In this document: in pieces, positions 45,701-57,700 of the stretch
How positions within the stretch are numbered: position 1 is the stretch's first letter
How the letters are laid out: every line of letters starts with the position of its first letter
Assembly: GCF_047511655.1 (NCBI RefSeq)
Contig: NC_133400.1
Span: 191,001-255,000 of the forward strand
Reading direction: 5' to 3'
Source: Castor canadensis
Taxonomy: Eukaryota > Chordata > Mammalia > Rodentia > Castoridae
DNA length: 64,000 bases
Made by a program: the position numbers and the translations under genes
Notes under the pieces: model-generated
What the model was told of the DNA's origin: nothing
Seen by the model: the letters and a program-made list of their open reading frames with translations, nothing else
Databases searched by the model: none

Positions 45701-48700
45701 AGCCTCCCTTCTCTCAGGAGTGTTGACAGTGAGTGTAGAGTATATCAACCATAGCCAGTGTGGGGAGGGAGTGGTGAGACCCAGCAAGAGGGGAGCCCTG
45801 GACACTATGCAGAGGGTCAAGGTGTGCTCAGACTCTGGAGTCTCAGGGGCTTCCTATGGCTGCCATGGTGAGGAGACAAAGCTGGGATTGGTGGCTGGGA
45901 GCAGGGCTACAACATGGGGTCGTAGGGTGAGTTCCGTCCTGGCTTTTTTTTTTTTTTTTTTTTTTTCTTTTGTGGTACTGGGGCTTGAACTCAGGGTCTT
46001 CACCTTGAGGCACTCCACCTGCCCTATTTTTTTGAAGGGTTTTTTGAGATAGGGTCTTGCAGAACTATGTGCCTGGGCTGGCTTCGAACCATGATCCTCT
46101 TGATCTCTGCCTCCTGAGTAGCTAGGATTACAGGTTTGAGCCACTGGCACCCAGCTTTCCTGGCTTTCTTGGGCAAGGCTTGGCCCAGGTGGCTGGAGAG
46201 GACCCATAATGATGCCTGAGGAGCCCTATGGGGGCCAAGTGGGCAGTAGGAGTTAGGATTGGGTCTGAACTGAGGTGGGGGGTTCATTAGTAGAGAACTG
46301 AGAAAAGGCATAAGAAATGTAAGCAAATGGGAGACAGGATGAACCTGTGCCCCTCATTGGAATGGGTCACAGGGAAGCAGCTTCAGTGTTGCTAGGACAC
46401 AGGGAGCCCTTAGGGCATTTGGAAACAGTCAATCCTAGGTGCCCCTGCCCTAGTGAGCCCACAGAGCTCAGAGTGCACCATGGCCAGCCCTTCTGCTACT
46501 GTGGGAGACAGGAGCCAGTGAGGAAGCACTGAAGGTGATGCACAGATGAGGAGAGAGGCAAGATCTCGATGACATGGATTTGTCTCAGGGTGCAGCCACA
46601 GGGGGAAACGGGATACAGAAGTCTTATGCTGCTTATGTGGGAGGGGAAGTGGGCTGAATACATGTTTGTCTTTTTTAAGAAGAAACATGGGGACTGGGTG
46701 AGTGTCACAGCCCTAGTTTCCCCAGTGGACATGTCATCCCCTCATGGTCTTCTGTGTGCAATGGTTACTAAGGAGAATTGCTGTCCCTTCCCGGCGATCT
46801 TGTCCTGCCCTTAGATATTTGTAGGCCCCTTACGATGAAAGTGAAAGCTGCACAGGTGCCGATAGTGGTACCTGGGGCACATGCAGCCAGCCTGATACTT
46901 TCCTTGCCTGAGTCTCCTTTCCTCCTTTCTTTGTCTCCTGGTCCTCAGGGCCCAGCTCTGTTCTCAACCATCTTTTCTTTCTGCACATATTATTGACTCT
47001 GTGTCACATATCCTGATAGGCAGAGCTACATATGTCTGTCTCTGAGGCCATACTCGTAGTGACTTTCACTCTCTGTACCCACAAGATGTGTCACCAAGAC
47101 ATGGAGCATGTTTTCTCTAGTCTGCAGACTCCTTTTCACAAAATAACATGGATGACACCCACCTGTACTGGAGACATCTGCACTCACCTTCCTGGCTTGC
47201 CCCTTATCCAGTACCCCATCTCCTGACCAATCCAAGAGCCAGGTGGCACATGCATTATTCTCACTTTATTCTTTTGTGTCCGGGTATGGCTCTTACATGT
47301 GCAACATGAACACGCACCCTAGCTCATACCCAGTGCAGATGTTTGCATGCTGTTGAGTGTCCGTGTCTGCCTGCAACATGGAGGTAGCAGCTCTAGCTCA
47401 GGAACACCAAGCCTGACACTGTGTGAGGTGGTTTTTTTTTTTCTTTTTTCTTTGATGGTTTTGGGGTTTGAGCTCAGGGTCTTACACTTGCTAGGCAGGC
47501 ACTCTAACACTTGAGCCATTCCTCCAGCATTATGAGGGTTTCTTTAATCAAGGATTGACCTTAGGCCATGTGGTATAGAAGGCACTAAATTCAGTTCTAT
47601 GTGATTCAAACTCACTTTCCCTTCACCCCACTTGTGTGGGTCATATTGTATATTCTAACTTGTGTTTTCCACTTGCAGGTTCTGTACAGCAGCAATTTCT
47701 TATTTTTTGTGCAAGTTTTCTCCCCAGCCCCATGATGCCTTGCATAGCTGTTTATCTCCAGGCCTGATCAAAAAGGTGGGTCTGCCAGGTTCCTGTTTTT
47801 CTGTTCTCCTGAAGTCTTGGGTTTAAACAGCTTTCTAGCCAAAGGCAGAGGTTTTGCTTCTTCATTGTTGATCTCAGTGCACTGCTGCACCATGCATTAG
47901 ACTGTTTCTGGTCAGCCTGGCTGTCTGCTGAATGCTGCTGTTCCTCAGAGTGTAAATTGGGGAGTAAAATGACAGCTATACATGTTTGCTCCTTTAAACA
48001 AACAGATGCTGCTATTCATAGCACAGGTAAGTTAAAAGCTAAGTATTCATAAAAGGTACCTTTTCCCTTTAGAAATTGCACTGCAGGCTGGGCATAGTGG
48101 CTCATACCTGAAATCCCAGCTGCTTGGGAGGTGGAGATCAGGAAGATGGCCATTTGAGGCCAGCCCAGTCAATAAGCTAGCGAGACCCCATCTCTATAAA
48201 AAAAAGCTCAGTGTGGTGGTACATGCCTATGATCCCATGTATGCTAGAGACTGAGGGTAGGGGATCTCAGTCTGAGGCCAGCACTGGGCAAAATGCAAGA
48301 CCCTATTTGAAAAATAAAGCAAAGAAAAGGGCTGGGGATATGGTTAAAGTGATAAGAGAGCCTGCCTAGCAAGTGGGAAGCTCTGAGTTTAAAAAAAAAA
48401 AACCCTAGAACCACAAAAAAAAAAAAAAAAAAAGGAAAGTTACTCTGCAAACCAGAGTTGTCCTTGTATAGTTTTCTACAGTTTTGTTCTTGTTTTTGCA
48501 GTGCTCAGTTTGAACTCAGGACTTCACGCTTACTAGCAGGCTCTCTACTGCTTCAGCCATGACCCCAGCTTTTTTACAGAATTTTAATGAGCACCTCTAG
48601 TGCTTGAAATAATTTTTTTCTGTTACTTTTTTTTTGGTGGTACTAGGGGTTGAACTGAGGGTCTTGGTAGGTGAGTGCTCTACCACTTAATGCCAAATAC

Positions 48701-51700
48701 CCAGCCTTGTTTTTCGTCTTATTTTTTACATAGGGTCTTGGGTTTTGCTGGTACCAACCTGGCTATGATCTTCTGTTTACTCTTCCCACATAGCTGGGAT
48801 CACAGGTGTGAACCATCATGCCCAGCTTATTAAGATGGGGTCTCGCCTACTTTTTGCCTAGCTGTCCTCTAACTGCAGTCTTCCTTTGTCTACCTCCCAC
48901 ATAGCTGAGATGAAACAGTAGGTTTTATTGCAAGCTTCTCATCAGACTCAACAGAGAGGATGATGAGTTCAAGGCCAGCCTGGGCTACACAGCAAGACCT
49001 TGTCTAATTAAAAAAAAAAAAAAAAATCAACAGAAGCTCTCAAAAGTCCTGGCTGCTGGGTCAGAATTTGGAACTCCAGGCCGTACCCATGCTTGGAGGA
49101 ACCTGATTCCATGGGAGGAACATGCTGATCTCACATTCTGCCTATTGATACATAGCCCCAGGTACAGCCAGGGCTACACTGCCTCCAGGGTAGGAGCATG
49201 AGGCCTCTTGGTGAGCTTGTGGGCGTGACTCTCAGTGGGCTGTTTGGCCAGTGTTTTTCAGTCTCTTACTGTAAACATGTTACTTCTGTTTCAGTTTCAG
49301 TTCGTTGTGCTCAGACTGTTTGCCCAGGCTCGAGTACCTCACCTTCCAGAGGACACAGCCAGCCTCTCCTGGAGACCCTTGTTCCTCCCTTCCACAGACT
49401 GGTACAGGGCTGCGCTCTCCCTGTGGAGACGGAACAACTTCCAAGAGTTGTTGAAGGAGGAGTTTCGTGTAGGTCACTTCTCTCTCATGTGTCCCGACTC
49501 CCAGGGAGTGTGTGTGTGAGGGACTTGTTTGTCCTAGGTGTGTGGATGTGGTTGTTTCTTCTGAGTATTTGTCTTTGTGTGTGTGTGTGTGTGTGTGTGT
49601 TTGTTTGTGTGAGATTGTGTGTCCGAGAGATTATGTGTCCTGGATGGATGTGTGAGTGAGTGAGTGGAACCTCTGTGTCTCTTGTGAGTCCAGAGCAGCA
49701 CTTGATGGTTGAAACTTTCACTGACATCATGGAGCTGTAAGAAATGCTACAGGAAGACCCTGCTGTGCTTTACCCAGGCCCTCCCAACAGTTACTTTTTG
49801 GAGAAAAGGTTAGGGTGAATGAAACCCTATCTTGAACACCTGCCAGGCCTCATGATGGGGACTTTGTGTCCATGCTCCCCAGCCTGTTCCCAGACACAGG
49901 AGCCTGGCACTGCTGAGCACTGCTGTGTAACAGCTCCTCATTGCTCTTTTCCTAGAGTATTTGCCTTATTTCCTTAGGAAAAAGGTGTTTACCTTGTTTT
50001 GATGGTTTTGGGGTTTGAACTCAAGGCCTCATGCTTGCTAGGCAGACTCCCTACCACTTGAGCCACTCCACAGTCCATCTCAACTGTTTTGTCACAGTTT
50101 TTACTATTAGGTATATCAGCTTACAAGGGTGGGCATGACACAGTATCTATCTGAGGACACTGGAGCAGGGAACAATGGGTGCCCACCAGAGGCTGGGTGG
50201 TGCATCACCAGCTCTCCTGAGCCTAGTCCTGTCCTGGGACAGCTGCAGCCTGGTTCCCACTCACGCCATTTGCACCACATACATGTGGGCCCAGGGCAGA
50301 GGGCGCTGCCTGCCTTGGCCCAAATGGGAACATGTGGAAGGATATTTGTATGACATGCTTTTTTGTTGCTATGTTAGGTTCTGAGATTAGTTCATACTGA
50401 TTTGTAGGACTGTTCTAGGACTTTTCATAGAGGAAGTAAACTGCCATGAGTAATTGAAGCATGTTATTTATTACATTGAGGTTTAGTCTTCCTGGTCCTA
50501 TTGTATAATAACTTAGCAGAGAATAGGTTTGTAGATTGCACAGGTTGACTGTTCAAAACTAGGCAATATACTAGTTAAATATACCAGTTTAAAGAGCTTC
50601 TTAGTCAGAGTTCATAAATAATGTCAGTTTCCACAATATGTCCATTCTCCATGTCTCTGAGCTTGGTGTGAAATACATTACATAAGAATGGCTTTTTATA
50701 CTAAGAAAAAAAGTGTTTTACAGGTCAAGCATCCATAATCCAAAAAACTGGTAACTGAAACATTTCTAGTTGCAAGCATTTCATATACAGGATACTCAAT
50801 CTGTAGCATTGTGTTGGAAATCGTAGGGTGTTATGGAAGTGTTATAAGAGTGGACATTTCCTAGACAAAGTAAGGACACTTTTCTTCCTGTGAAATTCAA
50901 CTTCAATTTCGTTGTCACACGGGCACAGGTCTGGTTTTGAGACAAAATGGCAAGCATTTACAAACTGGGTGGTGTGTGTTTTGCCCTTGCTACACTGAGT
51001 TGTTTGTATCTCAGTTAACTTACAGGGACTGGCTGCAGCTGGAACTGGAGGTTCAGCCTGGAGCAGATGTTCTCTCAGATGCAGAGAGGTGAGTGTTGGA
51101 AGGGAGCTGCCCTGTAAAGCTGGGTCCCAGTCTCTACATCCTTTTACTGTGTTTTCATCACTACATCCTCAGTGTAATGTGCAGGCTAACTGTAATGTTT
51201 GGGCACAATATCAGTCATTGGTTCTTACTCAAGAAATGTTAATTGAGTCTCTGCTACATGCAAGAGATTTCTAGAATGTCCTAGAATCTAGGGGTGCAGA
51301 GTGACCGAAGTGAACCTGCCTTATTCATCACCTATACAGGGAAGGGCAGATGAGGCCACACATAACCTGCACACTTGGTTGGGCTTGTATCGAGGAAGTG
51401 TACACTGTGTCCCTAGTGACCACAGATGGATTAAAGATGGGGATGAGTGCTGTGAGTTCACATGACAGGCCCTGTGAGAGCCAGTGACCAGGTGGGGATT
51501 ACAGGGGAGGTTGTTGTGAGGCAGTGAGGTGCATGAGGAGGGCAGGCTCTGGGGAGGAGCGGGCTTTGAGGTGGGTGCCAGGAACCAGGTAAATCAAGGA
51601 CCAAGGCCCTGTGGGTCCTGCAGCTGATAACAGCAGACTGTCAGGTCAAGCATGCTGTTTTGGGCATGAATGGGGTATTGAGAGGATCCTTAAGTTTTGG

Positions 51701-54700
51701 ATGGGGGTGGGGTGAAGCTCAGGGTAAAAAGAGACACAGAGAACCTGGAGGGGCAGATGAACCCAGGAAGGACTGCTTTGGCCAGCTGCACCCTCCATCC
51801 CCAAGGTCTAAGAGCCTTTGGCACATGCACAGCACTGTCTCCATGCTGGGTCATTGTGTCAGATCCTGAATGGAGCAAATAGAAATGATAGAAAAGAAAA
51901 GGCTTGGGTGAAAAGAAAACCAATGTCTGTTTACTATCAGACCTGTGCCAAGCTAGCTTTGTGACATGCCTTTCTTCTTCTCCCCACAGTGGGAATCTGG
52001 GCACACCAGGAAGGAAGGGCATGAGCATAAATTGCTCTCTTAGTGTGGGACTTTAGTCCTAGTGTCTGTCATTGAGATTGAGACTACACAGGTTCCACAG
52101 ATTGCTTTCCGTCCCTTTTTGTGGTGCTGGGGTGGAGCCCAGAGTCTCAAAATGCTGGGAAAGCTGTCCATGGTGCTACATCCCCAGACAGTGAGGACAA
52201 GTGCTGTCTCTCTGCTACCCAGGGTCTTGACTGCTCATGGTCGTGGAGTCCTATGGACATGTCACTGGGGTTTGGCTCTTTCCAGTTAGTGGACCACAGT
52301 CACCATGTCCTTGAGACCATAGAGGCAGTGCCACTCTCTCCAGTGGCTGCCCTGTGATCTGCAGGCTGATCATGCTCCTCTGCTGTAGCCTGCTATGGCT
52401 TTTATGGTTTGACTTTACATGACTTGGCTTATGTTTATGGTTCTCCTTCACCAAGTTCATAGGCATGGTCTGTACTTTGCTGGTCAGTGGTAGAAGGTTA
52501 CAAGTTGCCCTGGAGAGTGGGCCTATCCCACAGCCCCAGGACCCCGGTCTTGCAGATGATGAAGCCTCACCTACCCTGAGGTCCCAGGCACCAGTGCACC
52601 ATGGTCACTAGGGATGGGTACTCCTCCTGCAAGGCCACTGTAAGGCTGCGGTACAGCCCTGGCTACAATGCCTTTCTCAGAATTAATCTCAGGGTTTGCT
52701 GTTGCAGACAGGACTTCCACCAGTGGGCGATCCATGAGCACTACCTCCCTCAGCCTTCTTCCTTGGGGGGCTGCAGTGGAGACCTGGAAGTGGCATGTAC
52801 GATCCTTGTCAGCGAGCTGATGGACTTCTACCAAAGGTCAGCCATTTGAGTCCAGGAACTCCACTTTTTGTTATGGTGGTTCTGAGAATGCATCTCATTC
52901 TTTCAGTACAATCATATTACCCAGAGCACATTGGGTTAGGCATGAGTCTGTTAAAAATGAAGGCAAACTTCCTGCATCGGCTGCTGCTTTGTCTGAGTGG
53001 CTCGTGTCAGGAGAGCACCTCTACCTGGGGTTCAGGGTCAGCAATGTGAATAATGCAGCATCCCAGGACTGTGGGCACACCAGCAGTTGTCCTGTCTACC
53101 TCCTCCCGAGGTGGGGTGTCCCAGCCATGCATCCTCAAGCTCACTGCTAATGACTTCCTAGCAGTGACTGGGTCAAGGCACTGAGGTATGAGAGAGTCCA
53201 TTTTCCAAGTTTTAGGTGATAAATTATATCACTTTAATCATAAAAAAAAAACAAAACTCTTCACACTGGTGGGTGTAAGTCAGCAGTAGGGTACTTGCCT
53301 AGCATGCTTAAGGCCCTGGGTTCCATCCCTAGTTTGGCCAAAAAAAAAAAAAAAAACCCAGCAACAACAAAAAAACCAACACATTGTTGCACCACTCAGG
53401 CAGATCACTCCTGAAGACAGCACAGGACAGAAGACAGACTCCATTTCTCCCACTGCCCCCTGGTCCACAAGGGTGTGAAAGCCATTATCTAGTGACACGA
53501 CCTGTGTGAACTCACTATGGTGTCTTCTGCATAACCAGTAGTGTTGGAAGCTCTTTTTTTTTTCCTTTATTATTCATATGTGCATACAAGGCTTGGGTCA
53601 TTTCTCCCCCCTACCCCCACCCCCTCCCTTGCCACCCATTCCACCCCCTCCCTCTCTCCCCCACCCCCTCAATACCCAGCAGAAACTATTTTGCCCTTAT
53701 TTCTAATTTTGTTGTAGAGAGAGTATAAGCAATAATAGGAAGGAACAAGGGTTTTTGCTGGTTGAGATAAAGATAGCTATACAGGGTATTGACTCACATT
53801 GATTTCCTGTGCATGTGTGTTACCTACTAGGTTAATTTTTTTTGATCTAACCTTTTCTTGGAAGCTCTTTTAAAGACAAGATCTCACAGCACAGTATGTC
53901 CTAAAACTTGTGGTCCTCCTGCCTCAGCCTCCCAAATACTGGGATTATCGGTGTGTACCACCATGCCCAGTGTGAAAATTCTTCCTACTGGTGCTTAGTG
54001 ACTGGGAACCACACCTACCAAGCAAAGTGAAATTGGGGCCAACCCTTGTCCCTTGGACTCCTGCAGGCAGCTTTGGAGGGATGGCCAAGTATGGTGTGTG
54101 GGTGAGAAGCCCATGTCATCAAGTGGGCTGCTTATGAATTCCAGTCCATGGCAACCACCAGTCTACTTCTTGCCTGTGGAATTGCCTGTTCTGCACATTT
54201 CACATAAACGGAATCATCTGTCACCTTTGTGCCTGGTTTATGTCACTGAGCAGAATGTTTTTGAGGTTCGTCCATGCTGGGTAATATGTCAGCACTTTCT
54301 CTTTTTATTGCTGAATAATACCAAAAAGTGACCATATTTTCTTAATCCATTCTTCCACTGATGGACATTTGGGTTGTTTCTGCTTTGGCGCTGTTATGAA
54401 TAATGTGCTGTGAACATTTGTGCACAGGTTTTTTGCTGTTATTGTTGTACTGAGGTTTGAACTTAGGGGCTTCACCTTGAGTCACTCCACCAGCCCTTTT
54501 TTGTGAAGGGTTTTTTCTGGGTAGGGTCTCACAAACTATTTGCCTGGGCTGGCTTTGAACTGCGATCCTCCTGATCTCTGCCTCCTGAGTAGCTTGGATT
54601 ACAGGCATGAGCCACCTGTACTCAGCTGTGCACAGGTTTCTGTGAGACCTGTGTTTTCATTTTTCTTGGACAAATGCAGAGGACTAAATTGATGGGTATA

Positions 54701-57700
54701 TGGTAACTGTTTTTTTAAGGAACTAAGAATATTTTCCACATCTGGCTGCACCATTTTACGATTCCTGCCTTCAGAATAGGGGATTCCAATTTCTTCACAC
54801 TTTCACCAGCACTGCTATTGTTTTTTTCTGACTTTGATAGTGGCTATCCTAGTACGTATGAATTGCTGTTTCGTCGTGGTTCGATTTGCATTTCCCCATG
54901 AGTAATGGTGCTGACATCTTTTCATGTGCTTATGGACCATTTGTATGTTGTCTTTAGAGAAATGTCTATTTATATTCTCTACCTGTTTTAAAACAAATCT
55001 TTTTTTGTGGAACTGGGAATCAAACTCAGGGGCTTGCACATGCCAGGCAAACGCTCTCCCATGGAGCCACACCTAGCCCCTTATAATTTTGTTGTCCCAC
55101 TGAGTTATAGGAATTCTTTATTCTAAAGATAAGCTCTTAGCAAGTGGATGACTTGTAAATATTTCCTCCCACTCTGTGAGTGGTCTTTTCACTCTTTCAA
55201 TAATGTACTTTGAGGCACAAAAGTTGTAAATTTTAGTGAAGTCCAATTCATATGTTTTTAGTTTTAGCTCCTCTATTTACGTTTTTGGTCCATTTTGAGT
55301 TATTTTATATGTGGTATGAGGCATGAGTCTCATCTCTTTTGCATGTTTTTGTTAAATATTGTTTCCCCCACTGAATGGTCTTGGCACTCTTGTCAGAAAT
55401 CAGTTGGCAAATCTGGGTGCCAGTGGCTTTGCCTTCACCCTGACTACTCATGTAGTAGAGATCAGAAGGATTGAAGTTTGAGGCCAGCCTGTGTAAAAAA
55501 AAAAAAAAAGAGAGAGAGAGAGAGAGACCCTACCTCAAAAACACCCAATACAAAAAAGGGCTGGACTGGCACAATGGTTCAAGTGGTAGAGCGTCTGCCT
55601 AGCAAGTGTGAAGTCCTGATTTCAAACTTCAAACCCCAGTAGGGTGGTATGTGCCTGTCATCCCAGCTACAGAGGCAGAGAAAGGAGGATCATGTCTGAT
55701 GTTAGACCCTATGAAAAACAATCTAAAGCAAAAAGGCCTCTAGGCCTTGAGTTCAAAACCACCCCCCTTCGCACAAACACACAATAAAGTTAATTTGCCA
55801 TTCATATGAAGATTTATTTTTGGTCTCTCAGCTCTATCCACTGATCTGTATGTCTGCCCTTATGCCAGTTCTGAATTGATGATTGTACCTTGTACTAGGT
55901 TTTTTTTTTTTTTTCATTTTTCTTTTATTATTCATATGTGCATACAAGGCTTGGTTCATTTCTCCCCCCTGCCCCCTCCCCCTCCCTTACCACCCACTCC
56001 ACCCCCTCCTGCTCCCCCCCTCAATACCCAGCAGGAACTATTTTGCCCTTATCTCTAATTTTGTTGTAGAGAGAGTATAAGCAATAATAGGAAGGAACAA
56101 GGGGTTTTGCTGGTTGAGATAAGGATAGCTATACAGGGCATTGACTCACATTGATTTCTGTGCGTGTGTGTTACCTTCTAGGCTAATTCTTTTTGATCTA
56201 ACCTTTTCTCTAGTTCCTGGTCCCCTTTTCCTATTGGCCTCAGTTACCTTAAGGTATCTGCTTTAGTTTCTCTGCATTAAGGGCAACAAATGCTAGCTAG
56301 TTTTTTAGGTGTCTTACCTATCCTCACCCCTCCCTTGTGTGCTCTCGCTTTTATCATGTGCTCATAGTCCAATCCCCTTGTTGTGTTTGCCCTTGATCTA
56401 ATGTCCACATATGAGGGAGAACATACGATTTTTGGTCTTTTGGGCCAGGCTAACCTCACTCAGAATGATGTTCTCCAAGTCCATCCATTTACCAGCGAAT
56501 GATAACATTTCGTTCTTCTTCATGGCTGCATAAAATTCCATTGTGTATAGATACCACATTTTCTTAATCCATTCGTCAGTGCTGGGGCATCTTGGCTGTT
56601 TCATCTATTTTGAATGATAGCTTTGCTGGGTAGAGTATCCTGGGGTTGAAGTTATTTTCATTCAGTGCCCGGAAGATCTCACCCCAAGCTCTTCTTGCTT
56701 TTAATGTTTCTGTTGAGAAGTCTGCTGTGATTTTGATGGGTTTACCTTTGTATGTTACTTGTTTTTTCTCTCTTGCAGCCTTCAATATTCTTTCCTTAGT
56801 TTCTGAACTTGTTGTTTTAATGATGATATGTCGTGGAGTAGTTCTATTTTGATCTGGTCTGTTTGGTGTCCTGGAGGCCTCTTGCATTTGTATGGGAATA
56901 TCTTTCTCTAGATTTGGGAAATTTTCCATTATTATTTTGTTGAATATATTACGCATTCCCTTCACTTGCACCTCTTCTTCTTCTTCGATGCCCATGATTC
57001 TCAAGTTTGGTCTTTTGATGGAGTCAGTGAGTTCAGTTTTTCCTTTAATTACCATTTCATCTTCAAGTTCTGAGATTCTGTCTTCTGTTTGTTCTATTCT
57101 GCTTGATTGGCCTTCCGTTTTGTTTTGCAGTTCTGTTTCATTCTTTTTTCTGAGGTTTTCCATATCCTGGCTGTTTTCTTCTTTATTGTTGTCTATTTTT
57201 GTCCTGAGTTCATTTATCCATTTATTCATTGTGTTCTCTCTTTCACTTTGGTGTTTATACAGTGCTTCTATGGTTTCCTTTATTTCTTCTTTTGCTTTTT
57301 CAAATTCTCTATTTTTATTGTCTTGGAATTTCTTGAGTGTCTCCTGTACATTTTGGTTGACCCTATCTAGTATCATCTCTATAAAATTCTCATTGAGTAC
57401 TTGTAGTATATCTTCTTTTAAATTATTCTTGTGGGCTTCATTGGGTCCTTTGGCATAGTTTATCTTCATTTTGTTGGAGTCTGGATCTGAGTTTCTGTTC
57501 TCTTCATTCCCCTCTGGTTCCTGTACTAATTTTTTGCTGTGGGGAAACTGGTTTCCTTGTTTTTTCTGTCTTCCTGTCATTGTCTTTGGTGTTGTTACTG
57601 TCCCTGTACTCTGTGTAATTAAGTATTTTCTAGCTTGTAATAATAACAATGGTAATATTGAGAATGGAAGAGTGAGCTGAGATGGAAAGCAAGAAGTTAA

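Larger units (their letters stand above)
45080..47678 (+). other. FANCA: FANCA intron 26
   Basis: SINEs listed separately. Nothing is recognised in 45245-45940, 46160-47430 or 47535-47678. Confidence 0.45.
47776..49294 (+). other. FANCA: FANCA intron 27
   Basis: Dominated by SINEs from 48083 to 49027; 47776-48080 and 49030-49294 show nothing named. Confidence 0.5.
49469..51014 (+). other. FANCA: FANCA intron 28
   Basis: A (TG)n tract and one ID. A stretch near 50723-50810 (CAAGCATCCATAATCCAAAA) looks like an old DNA-transposon end but I cannot name it. The rest is unique. Confidence 0.4.
54160..55888 (-). mobile_element. Old L1, ORF2/3' part, antisense (left half of interrupted copy)
   Basis: On the plus strand the series ATTGCTGAATAATACC, GGACATTTGGGTTGTTTCTG, TCATGTGCTTATGGACCATT, CACTCTGTGAGTGGTCTTTT and TTGGCACTCTTGTCAGAAAT is the reverse complement of the RT-distal part of ORF2 in old L1s. 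A frame on the minus strand still reads [20 protein letters not shown]. It is broken by stops, by SINEs at 54430-54630, 54995-55080 and 55406-55640, and by the younger L1. Confidence 0.82.

Noticed and set aside
45456..46052. 198-aa plus-strand frame in FANCA intron 26
   Set aside because: It runs from unique intron sequence into an antisense SINE and has no conserved motif; it is not between sensible splice sites.
49198..49659. 153-aa plus-strand frame over FANCA exon 28 and a TG repeat
   Set aside because: Out of frame with FANCA and ends in the microsatellite.
56892..57458. 188-aa plus-strand Ser/Phe-rich frame
   Set aside because: Exact antisense of L1 ORF1; its residues reflect the reverse complement of the coiled-coil codons.
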